Source of the DNA: Haemophilus paraphrohaemolyticus
GTDB taxonomy: Bacteria > Pseudomonadota > Gammaproteobacteria > Enterobacterales > Pasteurellaceae
DNA length: 28,987 bases
Assembly: GCF_002015045.1 (NCBI RefSeq)
Contig: NZ_MUXX01000007.1
Coordinates: 1-28,987 of the forward strand
Direction of reading: 5' to 3'
Made by a program: the position numbers and the translations under genes. Below, piece after piece: positions 1 through 11,068 of this stretch. The notes beneath the pieces are model-generated. The model saw only the letters and a list, made by a program, of their open reading frames with translations. It made no database searches and was not told the origin of the DNA. How positions within the stretch are numbered: the stretch's first letter is position 1; the number at the start of each line of letters is the position of its first letter.

Positions 1-71
1 ACTTTTTGCAAAAAATTTTAAAAAATTTAGCGCTTGTAGAAAACACATACACAAAACACAAAATTACACCA

Positions 72-80
72 ACAAGCGGT
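72..80 (+). repeat. DNA uptake signal (Apl-type USS)
   Basis: Exact ACAAGCGGT, the core of the Actinobacillus/Mannheimia-type uptake signal used in natural transformation. It lies just downstream of the lldD stop codon. Other exact copies on either strand are at 2503-2511, 7244-7252, 10737-10745, 10774-10782, 13582-13590, 15465-15473, 21491-21499, 22534-22542, 23687-23695, 24236-24244 and 25831-25839. The remaining bases of 1-104 show no gene and no convincing terminator hairpin. Confidence 0.85.
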
Positions 81-104
81 TTATTTTTCTCCAAGTTTTG
101 TAAA

Positions 105-1250
105 TTAGAGTTTACTTAAATCCACTAATGCATCTGGTTTAATATCGGCAATAGTACGATTGCTGGTTAATGTCATCGCTACACGCATCTCTTTTTTGAA
201 AATATCCAACATATTTTCAACACCTTGACGACCTGCTGCCCCCAACGCATAAACAAATGCTCGACCTAACATTGTTGCATCTGCTCCTAACGCTAACATA
301 CGTACTACATCTAAACCATTACGAATACCTGAGTCAGCAATAATTTTAATATCCCCTTTTACCGCATCGGCAATCGGCGGTAATGCTCTTGCACTTGAAA
401 GCACGCCATCTAACTGACGACCACCGTGGTTTGACACCACAATCCCGTCTGCACCAAAACGCACCGCATCTTTCGCATCTTCAGGGTCGAGAATACCTTT
501 AATTACCATAGGACCTTCCCAGAACTCACGAATCCATTCTAAATCTTTCCACGAAATGGATGGGTCAAAGTTTTCAGTTAACCAGCCGATATAGTCATCC
601 AAGCCGATTTGTTTTCCCATATAAGAAGAAACGTTGCCGAGTGTATGTGGTTTACCTTTCAAGCCTACATCATATGCCCAAATTGGGTGGGTAAAGCCTT
701 GCAACACACGGCGAATTTCTTTATAAGGACCACTCATTCCTGAGTGCATATCACGATAACGTGCACCAGGGGTCGGCATATCCACGGTGAACACCAAAGT
801 TGAACAGCCCGCGGCTTTGGCACGCTCAAGGGCATTTTTCATAAAGCCACGATCTTTTAATACATAAAGCTGGAACCACATCGGGCGTTTAATCGCCGGT
901 GCCACTTCCTCAATCGGGCAAATTGATACAGTTGAAAGCGTAAATGGCACACCTTTGTTATCAGCCGCTTGTGCTGCTTGCACTTCCCCACGACGAGCAT
1001 ACATACCACATGCTCCAACGGGTGCAAGAATGGTTGGCATTGAAAGTTTTTCGCCGAATAATTCAATGCTGGTATCTAAATCCGACATATCTTTTAGTAC
1101 ACGTTGTCTTAAAGCGATATTTTCCAAATCGCTCACATTACGAGAAAGAGTTTGCTCGGCATAAGAACCGCCATCGGCATAGTGGAACATAAAAGGAGGA
1201 ACACGGCGACGCGCCGCTTCACGATAATCGCTGGCTGATGAAATAATCAT
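105..1250 (-). CDS. lldD: L-lactate dehydrogenase, FMN-dependent (quinone)
   Basis: Oxidises L-lactate to pyruvate at the inner face of the membrane and passes electrons to quinone, so lactate can serve as carbon source and respiratory donor. The 381-residue protein has the alpha-hydroxy-acid oxidase barrel: an N-terminal substrate-site segment near residues 17-26 ([11 protein letters not shown]), the FMN segment around [11 protein letters not shown], and the catalytic histidine in [11 protein letters not shown] near residue 275. The start at 1250 is preferred over an upstream ATG at 1298 because AGAGGTC lies just before it and the protein then begins like known LldD. E. coli LldD is slightly longer (396). 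It stands alone, with no lldP or lldR beside it. A CRP-like site lies 85 bp upstream. The assignment is secure. Confidence 0.95.
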   Translation of the reverse strand: MIISSASDYREAARRRVPPFMFHYADGGSYAEQTLSRNVSDLENIALRQRVLKDMSDLDTSIELFGEKLSMPTILAPVGACGMYARRGEVQAAQAADNKGVPFTLSTVSICPIEEVAPAIKRPMWFQLYVLKDRGFMKNALERAKAAGCSTLVFTVDMPTPGARYRDMHSGMSGPYKEIRRVLQGFTHPIWAYDVGLKGKPHTLGNVSSYMGKQIGLDDYIGWLTENFDPSISWKDLEWIREFWEGPMVIKGILDPEDAKDAVRFGADGIVVSNHGGRQLDGVLSSARALPPIADAVKGDIKIIADSGIRNGLDVVRMLALGADATMLGRAFVYALGAAGRQGVENMLDIFKKEMRVAMTLTSNRTIADIKPDALVDLSKL

Positions 1251-1310
1251 TTTGACCTCTTGAACTCTGTTAATAAGAAAGTTGTCAGAGTGTAACACTA
1301 ATTTAACAAG

Positions 1311-1350
1311 ATTAAATGCTAATTATTCTTATTTTGAGATCTAGATCACA
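1311..1350 (-). promoter_or_regulatory. CRP site and likely lldD promoter
   Basis: TGAGA-N6-TCACA at 1335-1350 matches the symmetric CRP consensus (TGTGA-N6-TCACA) at nine of ten conserved bases, and its central N6 is the optimal TCTAGA. On the minus strand, TTTAAT at 1316-1311 can be a -10 box. The predicted start near 1304 puts the CRP centre about 39 bp upstream, close to a class II activator position. The binding prediction is strong; the exact promoter is inferred. Confidence 0.6.
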
Positions 1351-1489
1351 GTTTATTTGGGGAAGGTTCGTGTATAAATTGCTAAGGGTAACTTGTTACC
1401 CTCGGCAAGCGGTCAAATTCATCATAAACTTTGCCAATCTTTATAAAAATCCCACCGATTGTATGCGTGAACTTCATTTAACACCCTAC

Positions 1490-1517
1490 AAAAGAAAACC
1501 CCAACCATTTGGTTGGG
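1490..1517 (-). terminator. Rho-independent terminator of the atp operon
   Basis: CCCAACCA (1500-1507) and TGGTTGGG (1510-1517) form a tight stem. On the minus strand it is followed by a T-rich run (GTTTTCTTTT). It lies 22 bp beyond the atpC stop codon. The rest of 1251-1538 holds the lldD control region and an imperfect uptake signal at 1405-1413; I see no gene there. Confidence 0.85.
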
Positions 1518-1538
1518 ATTTGGTTTAACTTGAATAAG

Positions 1539-1958
1539 TTATCTTCTGCGAGAAAGTTGTGAATTAACGATGTCGTAAACGCGGAGTTTCGCGATTTCGC
1601 GAGAAAGTTTTGCAGAAAGGTCAACATCGTTGGCCTTGCTTAAACTTTCCTCTACTTTACGTTTAGCTGCTAAGATGCGTTGTTGATCAAGTTCTTCGCC
1701 TCGAATAGCCACATCTGCTAGTACGGTAACCACTGTTGGCTGTACTTCTAAGAAGCCACCTGAAACATAAATAAATGCTTCATTGCCATCAGATAAGGTG
1801 TATTTCACCATACCTGGTTTGATTGCGGTTAATAATGGGGTATGCCCTGCATACACACCTAACTCACCATCAATCCCAGTTACTCGTACGCTAACAACTT
1901 GCCCTGTGAAGATTTTTTGCTCAGCACTGACGACGTTAAGTTCAAATTGCATTGCCAT
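1539..1958 (-). CDS. atpC: ATP synthase F1 subunit epsilon
   Basis: Subunit of the central stalk of F1 that couples rotation to catalysis and inhibits ATP hydrolysis through its C-terminal helices. The 139-residue length equals that of E. coli. The N-terminal beta-sandwich carries the family signature around residues 30-45 ([19 protein letters not shown]), and a helical hairpin fills residues about 90-139. An AGGAGA ribosome site 7 bp before the ATG at 1958 fixes the start; a second ATG two codons later has poorer spacing. It is the last gene of the operon, 51 bp after atpD, and is followed by the terminator at 1490-1517. Confidence 0.97.
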   Translation of the reverse strand: MAMQFELNVVSAEQKIFTGQVVSVRVTGIDGELGVYAGHTPLLTAIKPGMVKYTLSDGNEAFIYVSGGFLEVQPTVVTVLADVAIRGEELDQQRILAAKRKVEESLSKANDVDLSAKLSREIAKLRVYDIVNSQLSRRR

Positions 1959-2009
1959 ATTGTTCTCCTATTTTCCTCTTCGGATGTTCCTAATCGGGTT
2001 AGGGAACAA

Positions 2010-4267
<2,258 letters not shown>

Positions 4268-4290
4268 AATCTTTCTCCGCTAGTTAGTGA

Positions 4291-5832
4291 TTACCATGCA
4301 CCGTTCTTTTTGAAGTTCTCAACGATAGCTTTTAATTGATCCTTAATTGAATCGTTATAATCGCCAGATTTTGCTAAATCCTTCATAAAATCAGCATGGT
4401 TGCTATTAGCGTAAGCCAATAATGCAGATTCAAATGAGCCAATACGCTCAACTTCTACATCATCTAAGTGGCCAAATTCAGCAGCAAATAAAACAAGCGC
4501 TTGTTCACTTACCGGCATTGGCGCAAATTGTTTTTGTTTCAACAATTCTGTTACTTTTTGACCGTGAGAAAGTTGTTTACGCGTTGCATCATCTAAATCT
4601 GATGCAAACTGTGCAAACGCTGCTAATTCACGATATTGCGCTAATGCAGTACGGATACCGCCTGATAATTTTTTAATTACTTTGGTTTGTGCCGCAGAAC
4701 CTACACGAGAAACAGAGATACCAGGGTTTACCGCAGGACGAATACCTGAGTTAAATAAGTTAGATTCTAAGAAAATCTGACCATCGGTAATCGAAATTAC
4801 GTTTGTCGGTACGAATGCTGAAACGTCACCCGCTTGAGTTTCAATAATTGGTAATGCCGTTAAAGAACCTGTTTGACCTTTTACTGCACCATTAGTGAAA
4901 CGTTCTACATAATCTGCATTTACGCGTGCTGCGCGCTCTAGTAAACGAGAGTGTAGGTAGAATACATCCCCAGGGAATGCTTCACGACCTGGTGGACGAC
5001 GTAATAATAATGAAATTTGACGGTAAGCAACTGCTTGTTTAGATAAATCATCATAAACAATTAACGCATCTTCACCACGGTCACGGAAGTATTCACCCAT
5101 TGCACAACCAGAGTATGGTGCAAGGTATTGTAATGCTGCTGATTCAGATGCAGATGCTACTACAACGATAGTATTTGCTAATGCACCGTGCTCTTCTAAT
5201 TTACGCACTACGTTCGCAATAGTTGAAGCTTTTTGACCAATAGCAACGTAGATACATTTTACGCCAGAATCTTTTTGCGCGATGATAGCATCGATTGCTA
5301 ATGCCGTTTTACCGGTTTGACGGTCGCCGATGATTAACTCACGTTGACCACGACCAATTGGTACCATTGAGTCAACCGCTTTATAACCGGTTTGAACAGG
5401 TTGATCTACTGATTGACGGTCAATAACACCTGGTGCAATTACTTCTACTGGAGAGAAGCCATCGTGTTCCACTTCACCTTTACCATCAATTGGCTGACCT
5501 AAAGTGTTTACCACACGGCCTAATAAACCACGACCTACTGGTACTTCTAAAATACGACCGGTACATTTTACTGTCATGCCTTCTGCTAAATCAGCATAAG
5601 GACCCATTACTACCGCACCAACAGAATCACGTTCTAAGTTTAATGCGATTGCGTAACGATTGCCTGGTAATTCGATCATCTCACCTTGCATTACATCAGC
5701 AAGACCATGAACACGAATAATACCATCGCTTACAGAAACAATTGTCCCTGTGCTTTGTGCTTCGCTTGCCACATTAAACTGGGCAATGCGTTTTTTAATC
5801 AATTCACTAATTTCAGTTGAATTTAGTTGCAT
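4291..5832 (-). CDS. atpA: ATP synthase F1 subunit alpha
   Basis: Non-catalytic nucleotide-binding subunit of the alpha3beta3 head. The 513 residues equal the E. coli protein. The P-loop GDRQTGKT is at 169-176. The N-terminal helix that contacts the delta subunit ([16 protein letters not shown]) and the alpha signature region [17 protein letters not shown] (the Arg-finger loop) are present. It starts 12 bp after the atpH stop codon and precedes atpG. It is complete and typical. Confidence 0.98.
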   Translation of the reverse strand: MQLNSTEISELIKKRIAQFNVASEAQSTGTIVSVSDGIIRVHGLADVMQGEMIELPGNRYAIALNLERDSVGAVVMGPYADLAEGMTVKCTGRILEVPVGRGLLGRVVNTLGQPIDGKGEVEHDGFSPVEVIAPGVIDRQSVDQPVQTGYKAVDSMVPIGRGQRELIIGDRQTGKTALAIDAIIAQKDSGVKCIYVAIGQKASTIANVVRKLEEHGALANTIVVVASASESAALQYLAPYSGCAMGEYFRDRGEDALIVYDDLSKQAVAYRQISLLLRRPPGREAFPGDVFYLHSRLLERAARVNADYVERFTNGAVKGQTGSLTALPIIETQAGDVSAFVPTNVISITDGQIFLESNLFNSGIRPAVNPGISVSRVGSAAQTKVIKKLSGGIRTALAQYRELAAFAQFASDLDDATRKQLSHGQKVTELLKQKQFAPMPVSEQALVLFAAEFGHLDDVEVERIGSFESALLAYANSNHADFMKDLAKSGDYNDSIKDQLKAIVENFKKNGAW

Positions 5833-5844
5833 TTTTTATTCCTC

Positions 5845-6378
5845 TTACAAGCTCAACGCTTGATTTAAGCGGTTTAATTGCCCACGGCTACTACCGTCAA
5901 TGACGACATCATCATACTGAATGATTACCCCTGCAATAACAGACGGGTCAATTTGGCTATTTAAACGCACTTTTTTACCTAAGCGTTTTTCCATCGCTTG
6001 AGCGATTTTCTTTTCTTGTGCTTGACTTAATTCGCTAGCTGAAACCACTAACACTTCTTTTACCGCTTCATGCTCTGCACGAAGTTCGCTAAATTGCGCG
6101 AGTACGGATGGAAGGATTGCAAGGCGTTTATTTTCAGCCATCACACGAATAAAATTTTGCCCATATTGATCTAGCTGGTCACCGCAGACATTGCAAAAAA
6201 ACTCTGCAATTTGACCGTTTGCAAGCGAAGATGAAAGATAATCTGCCACCTGCTCATTTTCCGCTACTACGGCTGAAAAGGTAAGCATCGCTTGCCATTT
6301 ATCCAACTGACCTTGTTCTAAAGCAAAATCAAACGCTGCTTTAGCGTAGGGGCGAGCTACTGTACTATATTCTGACAT
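5845..6378 (-). CDS. atpH: ATP synthase F1 subunit delta
   Basis: Peripheral-stalk subunit that joins the top of F1 to the b-subunit dimer. The start at 6378 gives 177 residues, the same as E. coli, and has AAGGTGG 7 bp upstream. An in-frame ATG nine codons earlier (6405) would overlap atpF and lacks a good ribosome site, so it was rejected. The N-terminal [15 protein letters not shown] helix and the C-terminal segment ending in [18 protein letters not shown] are characteristic of OSCP/delta. It lies between atpF and atpA in the operon. Confidence 0.96.
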   Translation of the reverse strand: MSEYSTVARPYAKAAFDFALEQGQLDKWQAMLTFSAVVAENEQVADYLSSSLANGQIAEFFCNVCGDQLDQYGQNFIRVMAENKRLAILPSVLAQFSELRAEHEAVKEVLVVSASELSQAQEKKIAQAMEKRLGKKVRLNSQIDPSVIAGVIIQYDDVVIDGSSRGQLNRLNQALSL

Positions 6379-6391
6379 CTGCCCCACCTTA

Positions 6392-6862
6392 TTATAGTTC
6401 TGCAACTAGCTTATCAATAATGTCATTGTTTGCCGCTTCATCAATAGAACGACCCACAATTTTCTCTGCACCAGCCACAGCTAATGCTGCTACTTTTTGA
6501 CGAAGCTCTTCTTGAACACGTTTACGTTCGCTTTCCACTTCCGCACGACCTTGTTCAATAATACGCTGACGTTCCACCTCAGCCTCTGCTTGCACAGATT
6601 CTAAAATTTCATTACGTCTTTTCGTTGCTAAATCAATAATTTTTTGAGCTTCTTCTTTAGCTTTAAGGATTTCTTTATCCGCTTCAGCTTTTGAGTCTGC
6701 TTGCTCTTGTTTCGCTTTTTCCGCTGATGCTAAAGCGTTAGCTATATTTGCTTGACGCTCTTCAATCGCATTAATAAGCGGTGGCCATACATATTTCATA
6801 CAGAACGCCACAAAAAGGACGAATGCAATAAGTTGGCCAATTAGTGTTGCATTTAAGTTCAC
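6392..6862 (-). CDS. atpF: ATP synthase Fo subunit b
   Basis: Peripheral-stalk subunit. The 156 residues match E. coli exactly in length. Residues about 5-27 form a single membrane anchor ([20 protein letters not shown]), followed by a long charged helix rich in Ala, Glu, Lys and Arg (about 30-130) that dimerises as a right-handed coiled coil. The C-terminal segment ([21 protein letters not shown]) binds delta. It lies 58 bp after atpE and 13 bp before atpH. Confidence 0.97.
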   Translation of the reverse strand: MNLNATLIGQLIAFVLFVAFCMKYVWPPLINAIEERQANIANALASAEKAKQEQADSKAEADKEILKAKEEAQKIIDLATKRRNEILESVQAEAEVERQRIIEQGRAEVESERKRVQEELRQKVAALAVAGAEKIVGRSIDEAANNDIIDKLVAEL

Positions 6863-6920
6863 AACGCCTCCTATAAAGTTAGTTAAATTACCCGAAGGTA
6901 ACGCCTATTATTTATAGGGA

Positions 6921-7202
<282 letters not shown>

Positions 7203-7245
7203 TTAGCCTCTCGGCTAAGGTTTTGTTTAAGTTAAAGAAAAATAC

Positions 7246-7289
7246 AAGCGGTCTAATTTTTGCAAAATTTCACTAAAATTCCACCGCTT
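7246..7289 (-). terminator. Inverted uptake-signal hairpin inside the atp operon
   Basis: AAGCGGT (7246-7252) and ACCGCTT (7283-7289) are inverted, with AATTTT/AAAATT continuing the stem after a 2x2 mismatch. On the minus strand the hairpin is followed by GTATTTTTCTTT. It has the shape of an intrinsic terminator or mRNA stabiliser but lies between atpB and atpE, where full termination would be lethal to the operon. It is likely an attenuator or a 5'-protecting stem. The left arm is an exact uptake signal (7244-7252). Confidence 0.5.
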
Positions 7290-7299
7290 ATGGGTTCGT

Positions 7300-8100
<801 letters not shown>

Positions 8101-8124
8101 TTATCCTTGATAAAAATATAAAAA

Positions 8125-8505
8125 CTAGGTTGTATGCCGTTCGAGCATTACAGGTAACACAATATTTAACAATAATGTAACGAAATAACCAGCAAAGAAA
8201 AACAGCACTTTTAACGCAGGAAGCAGAGTCAAACTCAGGATGATTAACACCATCGTCATTAACCATTTCATTCCCTCTCCCCAGTAGAAAGCTGTCATTT
8301 TTTGTTGAACTTTTGCTGATTTAAAGAAAATCCAGTAAACAAACACGCAATGCGGTAAAAAACTTGAAATTGCTCCCGCTAAAAACGAAACATTAAGTTC
8401 GGATTGCACGGCAATCACTGCAAGGAAACTCAAAAAAATAATCGCCATTTCCCATTTTATCGCTTTGATATAACGCTGTTTGGCTCGATTGATCACAGCC
8501 GACAT
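8125..8505 (-). CDS. atpI: ATP synthase-associated protein I
   Basis: Small membrane protein at the head of the atp operon, thought to help c-ring assembly. The 126 residues have four hydrophobic stretches (roughly 20-37, 40-57, 80-98 and 100-118) and the usual basic, polar N-terminus. AAGGAA lies just before the ATG. Weak conservation is normal for this family, so the call rests mainly on size, topology and position directly upstream of atpB. It is the first gene downstream of the promoter at 8552-8579. Confidence 0.88.
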   Translation of the reverse strand: MSAVINRAKQRYIKAIKWEMAIIFLSFLAVIAVQSELNVSFLAGAISSFLPHCVFVYWIFFKSAKVQQKMTAFYWGEGMKWLMTMVLIILSLTLLPALKVLFFFAGYFVTLLLNIVLPVMLERHTT

Positions 8506-8551
8506 TGGCGTTCCTTTTTATTTGGTTTGTTAATTCAGAAAAATCTCCCGA

Positions 8552-8579
8552 ATTATACGCTACCATTGTTGAGTTTCAA
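8552..8579 (-). promoter_or_regulatory. Promoter of the atp operon
   Basis: On the minus strand TTGAAA (8579-8574), a 16-bp spacer and a perfect TATAAT (8557-8552) precede atpI. The predicted start near 8545 gives a leader of about 40 nt. The rest of 8506-8739 is very AT-rich and contains no gene. Confidence 0.7.
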
Positions 8580-8739
8580 CAAAAATCATACTAAAAAAGG
8601 GGAAGAAAATTGCGTTTTGTTAAAATTTAATTAAAAAGTTCCTTTTTTAATTTTTTTATATTTTAAAAGAATTACAAGTGATTACTTTTTTTGATTTTTT
8701 GTAAAAGATTAACTTATTTGAAACAGAAAAATAAAGATG

Positions 8740-8768
8740 AAAAAGCGAGAAGTAAATTCTCGCTTTTT
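8740..8768. terminator. Bidirectional terminator after yfcZ
   Basis: AAAAAGCGAGAA (8740-8751) and TTCTCGCTTTTT (8757-8768) make a perfect 12-bp stem with a 5-nt loop; the A/T ends give U-tracts on both strands. It lies 8 bp past the stop codon of the yfcZ-family gene and insulates it from the atp promoter region. Confidence 0.85.
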
Positions 8769-8775
8769 CTAAAAA

Positions 8776-9063
8776 TTAAATAGCACGTGTACCTAATTGG
8801 AAGATGACCACTTCGGCTTGACAGCTAAAGGTAAAGTTCGCATCAAGTTTGAAACCACCTTCCACTGCATTGATTTGGCTTTCTACTTGATAGCCTTCAT
8901 CAACCTCTTTCGCTTTCGCATTTAAACGGGCTAATGCCTCTTGAGCTTCTGCTTCAGAACCATAAACTCGCTCAACTTGAGCCGTCACTTCACTATTATC
9001 TAAAATAGAACCGACATCAAAAGTGTTGCAACCTGTGCATTCAATTGGTTTTTCGTTTTTCAT
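8776..9063 (-). CDS. yfcZ: YfcZ/YiiS family protein (DUF406)
   Basis: Small cytoplasmic protein of unknown biochemical role, belonging to the DUF406 family typified by E. coli YfcZ. The 95 residues show the family layout: an N-terminal Cys pair (C9 and C12, in ECTGCN), a DVGSILDNSEVTA segment, a helix with EAQEALARLNAKA, and the C-terminal FTFSCQAEVVIFQLGTR. AAGGGAT lies upstream of the ATG at 9063. It appears monocistronic, with the terminator at 8740-8768 after it and 108 bp without a gene between it and the ABC ATPase. Family call confident, function unknown. Confidence 0.8.
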   Translation of the reverse strand: MKNEKPIECTGCNTFDVGSILDNSEVTAQVERVYGSEAEAQEALARLNAKAKEVDEGYQVESQINAVEGGFKLDANFTFSCQAEVVIFQLGTRAI

Positions 9064-9171
9064 AACATATCCCTTTTCTAAAAAGTGGATATAACTTTAA
9101 TACTAATTAGTTAGAGGGTCAAATGCAGATTAGAAATTATATGATCTAACGCAAAAGACTAATCTAGAAGA

Positions 9172-9924
9172 TTAGTGATCCCGAATTTGATGCAAGAACC
9201 GTTTAGTGCGTTCGTGTTGCGGATTTTCAAATAACGCTTTCGGCGAACCTTGTTCTACAATCTCCCCGCCATCCATCACCACAACCACATCGGCAACATC
9301 TAAGGCAAACTTGATCTCGTGCGTGACCACTACCATCGTCCAACCTTCATTTGCCAGCTCTTTCATCGTGTTTAACACATCTTGTACAAGCTCTGGGTCA
9401 AGTGCCGAAGTTGGCTCATCAAACAGCATCAGTTCAGGCTGAATTGCCAACGCACGTGCAATCCCCACACGTTGCTGTTGCCCGCCTGAAAGTTGATATG
9501 GATAGAGCTCGGCTTTATCCGCTAATCCCACTTTAGCCAACAACGCCATTGCTTCTTGTTTAGCTTGTGTAACTGACTTTCCTTGCACGAATACAGGACC
9601 TTCCATCACATTTTCTACCGCTGTTTTATGCGGAAAAAGATTGTAATTTTGGAAGACCATCCCCGATTTACGTCGTAATGCTAAAATGGCTTTTTTTGTA
9701 GGATTATCCCCAAAATCAACCGCTAGCGGTTGCTCATTTTCGAATTTAATCGTACCTTGCTCAGGCATTTCTAATGCGTTCAAACAACGCAAAAACGTCG
9801 TCTTGCCCGAACCTGACGGCCCTAAAATCACGACCACTTGCCCTTTTTGAATATTCAGGTCAATACCACGCAAAATCGTATTGTTGCCAAATGTTTTATG
9901 GATATTTTTAATCTCGATCATCAT
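9172..9924 (-). CDS. Amino-acid ABC transporter, ATP-binding protein
   Basis: Energises import of a polar amino acid, probably cystine or a related one, across the inner membrane. The 250 residues carry Walker A GPSGSGKTT at 35-43, the Q-loop in MVFQNYNLFPHKT, the signature LSGGQQQRVGIARALA, Walker B LMLFDEPTSALDPE and the switch His in VVTHEIKFA. Length and motifs match the GlnQ/HisP/TcyN class. AAGGA lies 5 bp before the first of two adjacent ATGs. It starts 6 bp after the permease stop codon, so the two genes form an operon. The matching binding protein is 5.6 kb away (15531-16313). The exact substrate cannot be decided here. Confidence 0.9.
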   Translation of the reverse strand: MMIEIKNIHKTFGNNTILRGIDLNIQKGQVVVILGPSGSGKTTFLRCLNALEMPEQGTIKFENEQPLAVDFGDNPTKKAILALRRKSGMVFQNYNLFPHKTAVENVMEGPVFVQGKSVTQAKQEAMALLAKVGLADKAELYPYQLSGGQQQRVGIARALAIQPELMLFDEPTSALDPELVQDVLNTMKELANEGWTMVVVTHEIKFALDVADVVVVMDGGEIVEQGSPKALFENPQHERTKRFLHQIRDH

Positions 9925-9930
9925 TTTTCC

Positions 9931-10647
9931 TTATTTCGCAACAAAACGATTAAAACGGTTTTCTAATTTTGCTTGAATGAGGAACAGTACCCAACAGAAG
10001 CACCAATAAATCACACCCGCTTCAATATAAACGGGCAAGAAATCATACGACATATTTGCCATTTGTTGAGCTACGCGGAACATCTCCGTTACGGTTACTA
10101 CCGAAGCCAACGAAGTATCTTTAAACAGCCCAATAAAGGTATTACTCAACGGCGGAACTGCCACACGAACCGCTTGCGGAGCAATTATACGACGGAAGGT
10201 TTGCATATAGGTCATCCCAATCGTATATCCTGCTTCCCACTGCCCTTTCGGTACAGAAGAAATCGCCGCACGCACCGTTTCCGACGCATACGCCCCTATA
10301 TTGAGCGAGAAGCCGATAATCGCCGCAGGAATCGGGTCAATAAATACCCCTATCGCCGGCAAGCCATAGAACACTACCGAAATTTGCACCAACATTGGCG
10401 TACCACGAATAATCGAGATGTACACCTTCACAATCGCCAACGCAATTCGATGCAACACGCCATTTACAGGCGTTACACGAATTAACGCCACCCCCACTGC
10501 TAAAATCATCCCAATAATAAAAGAAGCAATCGCCAACGGAATAGAGACTAACACCGCAGCTTCCACCATCGGCCCAAAAGCATCAATAACCAGCTTCACG
10601 CGGCCTTCATCCATAAATGGGATTTGAAGTAATAAAGTTTCTAACAC
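9931..10647 (-). CDS. Amino-acid ABC transporter, permease
   Basis: Inner-membrane channel subunit of the HisM/GlnP/TcyL class. The 238 residues have about five hydrophobic segments and the ATPase-contact (EAA-like) loop EAGYTIGMTYMQTFRRIIAP around residues 135-155. The start is a GTG at 10647 with AAGGA 8 bp upstream. It begins the permease-ATPase operon and has its own promoter (10676-10703). In relatives such as Haemophilus influenzae the binding-protein gene is, as I recall, immediately upstream; here that place is taken by two inserted gene modules. Confidence 0.9.
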   Translation of the reverse strand: MLETLLLQIPFMDEGRVKLVIDAFGPMVEAAVLVSIPLAIASFIIGMILAVGVALIRVTPVNGVLHRIALAIVKVYISIIRGTPMLVQISVVFYGLPAIGVFIDPIPAAIIGFSLNIGAYASETVRAAISSVPKGQWEAGYTIGMTYMQTFRRIIAPQAVRVAVPPLSNTFIGLFKDTSLASVVTVTEMFRVAQQMANMSYDFLPVYIEAGVIYWCFCWVLFLIQAKLENRFNRFVAK

Positions 10648-10675
10648 AGAAAATCCTTAAAAAATTTTTTTCCCG

Positions 10676-10703
10676 ATTGTAAGGAAAATTGGCTGGGTTG
10701 CAA
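10676..10703 (-). promoter_or_regulatory. Promoter of the permease-ATPase operon
   Basis: On the minus strand TTGCAA (10703-10698), a 16-bp spacer and TACAAT (10681-10676) precede the permease, with a leader of about 20 nt. A promoter here explains how permease and ATPase are expressed although their binding-protein gene is 5 kb away and a leftward terminator lies just upstream. Confidence 0.55.
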
Positions 10704-10735
10704 GGGGAGATTAACGAATTGTTACAATATAGAAA

Positions 10736-10783
10736 AACAAGCGGTCGAATTTGCGTTTGATTTTACGAATTCGACCGCTTGTT
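10736..10783. terminator. Inverted uptake-signal hairpin, left border of cargo
   Basis: AACAAGCGGTCGAATT (10736-10751) and its exact complement (10768-10783) make a 16-bp stem with a 16-nt loop. Both arms contain an uptake signal. On the minus strand it ends in a T-run (10736-10732), so it should stop leftward transcripts before the permease. A close relative is at 13555-13587 on the other side of the methyltransferase-nuclease pair. Confidence 0.75.
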
Positions 10784-10834
10784 AAAGCATTTATATAAGA
10801 AATAAGAGTTTTTTTATTCAGTATGCAAATACGA

Positions 10835-10840
10835 TATAAT
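10835..10840 (+). promoter_or_regulatory. Candidate -10 box for the methyltransferase operon
   Basis: A perfect TATAAT lies 36 bp before the leader ATG at 10877. The -35 region is only T-rich (TTTTAT), so the promoter is tentative. It is the best candidate in the 421-bp gene-free stretch 10648-11068, which also holds the permease promoter, an uptake-signal hairpin and the 11-bp repeat tract. Confidence 0.4.
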
Positions 10841-10876
10841 TTACAGGAATTTAGTTTATATATTAGGAGAATATAA

Positions 10877-11014
10877 ATGCCTCATACGATTCTACAACGA
10901 TTCTACAACGATTCTACAACGATTCTACAACGATTCTACAACGATTCTACAACGATTCTACAACGATTCTACAACGATTCTACAACGATTCTACAACGAT
11001 TCTACACAAAATAG
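10877..11014 (+). CDS. Short upstream reading frame made of 11-bp repeats
   Basis: An ATG with an excellent ribosome site (AGGAGA, 6 bp upstream) opens a 45-codon frame that runs through all eleven 11-bp repeats and stops at TAG 11012-11014. The peptide is an 11-residue cycle, TILQRFYNDST, because three repeats make 33 bp. All three frames are open through the repeats, so repeat number decides where translation ends. With 9 or 12 repeats the frame would instead end at TAA 11067-11069, overlapping the methyltransferase ATG (TAATG). With 10 it would end at TAA 11017-11019. I know no family for this peptide; it may matter only as a translated leader. Confidence 0.45.
   Translation: MPHTILQRFYNDSTTILQRFYNDSTTILQRFYNDSTTILQRFYTK
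10886..11006 (+). repeat. Eleven perfect tandem copies of an 11-bp repeat
   Basis: The unit ACGATTCTACA is repeated head to tail eleven times without a mismatch (121 bp). Perfect identity implies active slippage or recent expansion. The unit length is not a multiple of three. There are no spacers, so it is not a CRISPR array. It sits between the likely promoter and the methyltransferase gene, within the leader reading frame. Confidence 0.97.
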
Positions 11015-11068
11015 TTTAAAATCTATTCTATTGCTGTCAATAGCCCCTATGAAAAAAGAGGTGGCATA

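Noticed and set aside
1316..1528. 70-codon plus-strand reading frame
   Set aside because: It has no ribosome site and runs across the CRP site and the atp terminator, so it is a chance frame.
9156..9177. Terminator after the ABC ATPase (TAATCT/AGATTA dyad)
   Set aside because: The short dyad overlaps the stop codon and no T-run follows on the minus strand.
10886..11006. CRISPR-like array
   Set aside because: The 11-bp units follow each other without spacers, and no cas genes are present; it is a simple tandem repeat.
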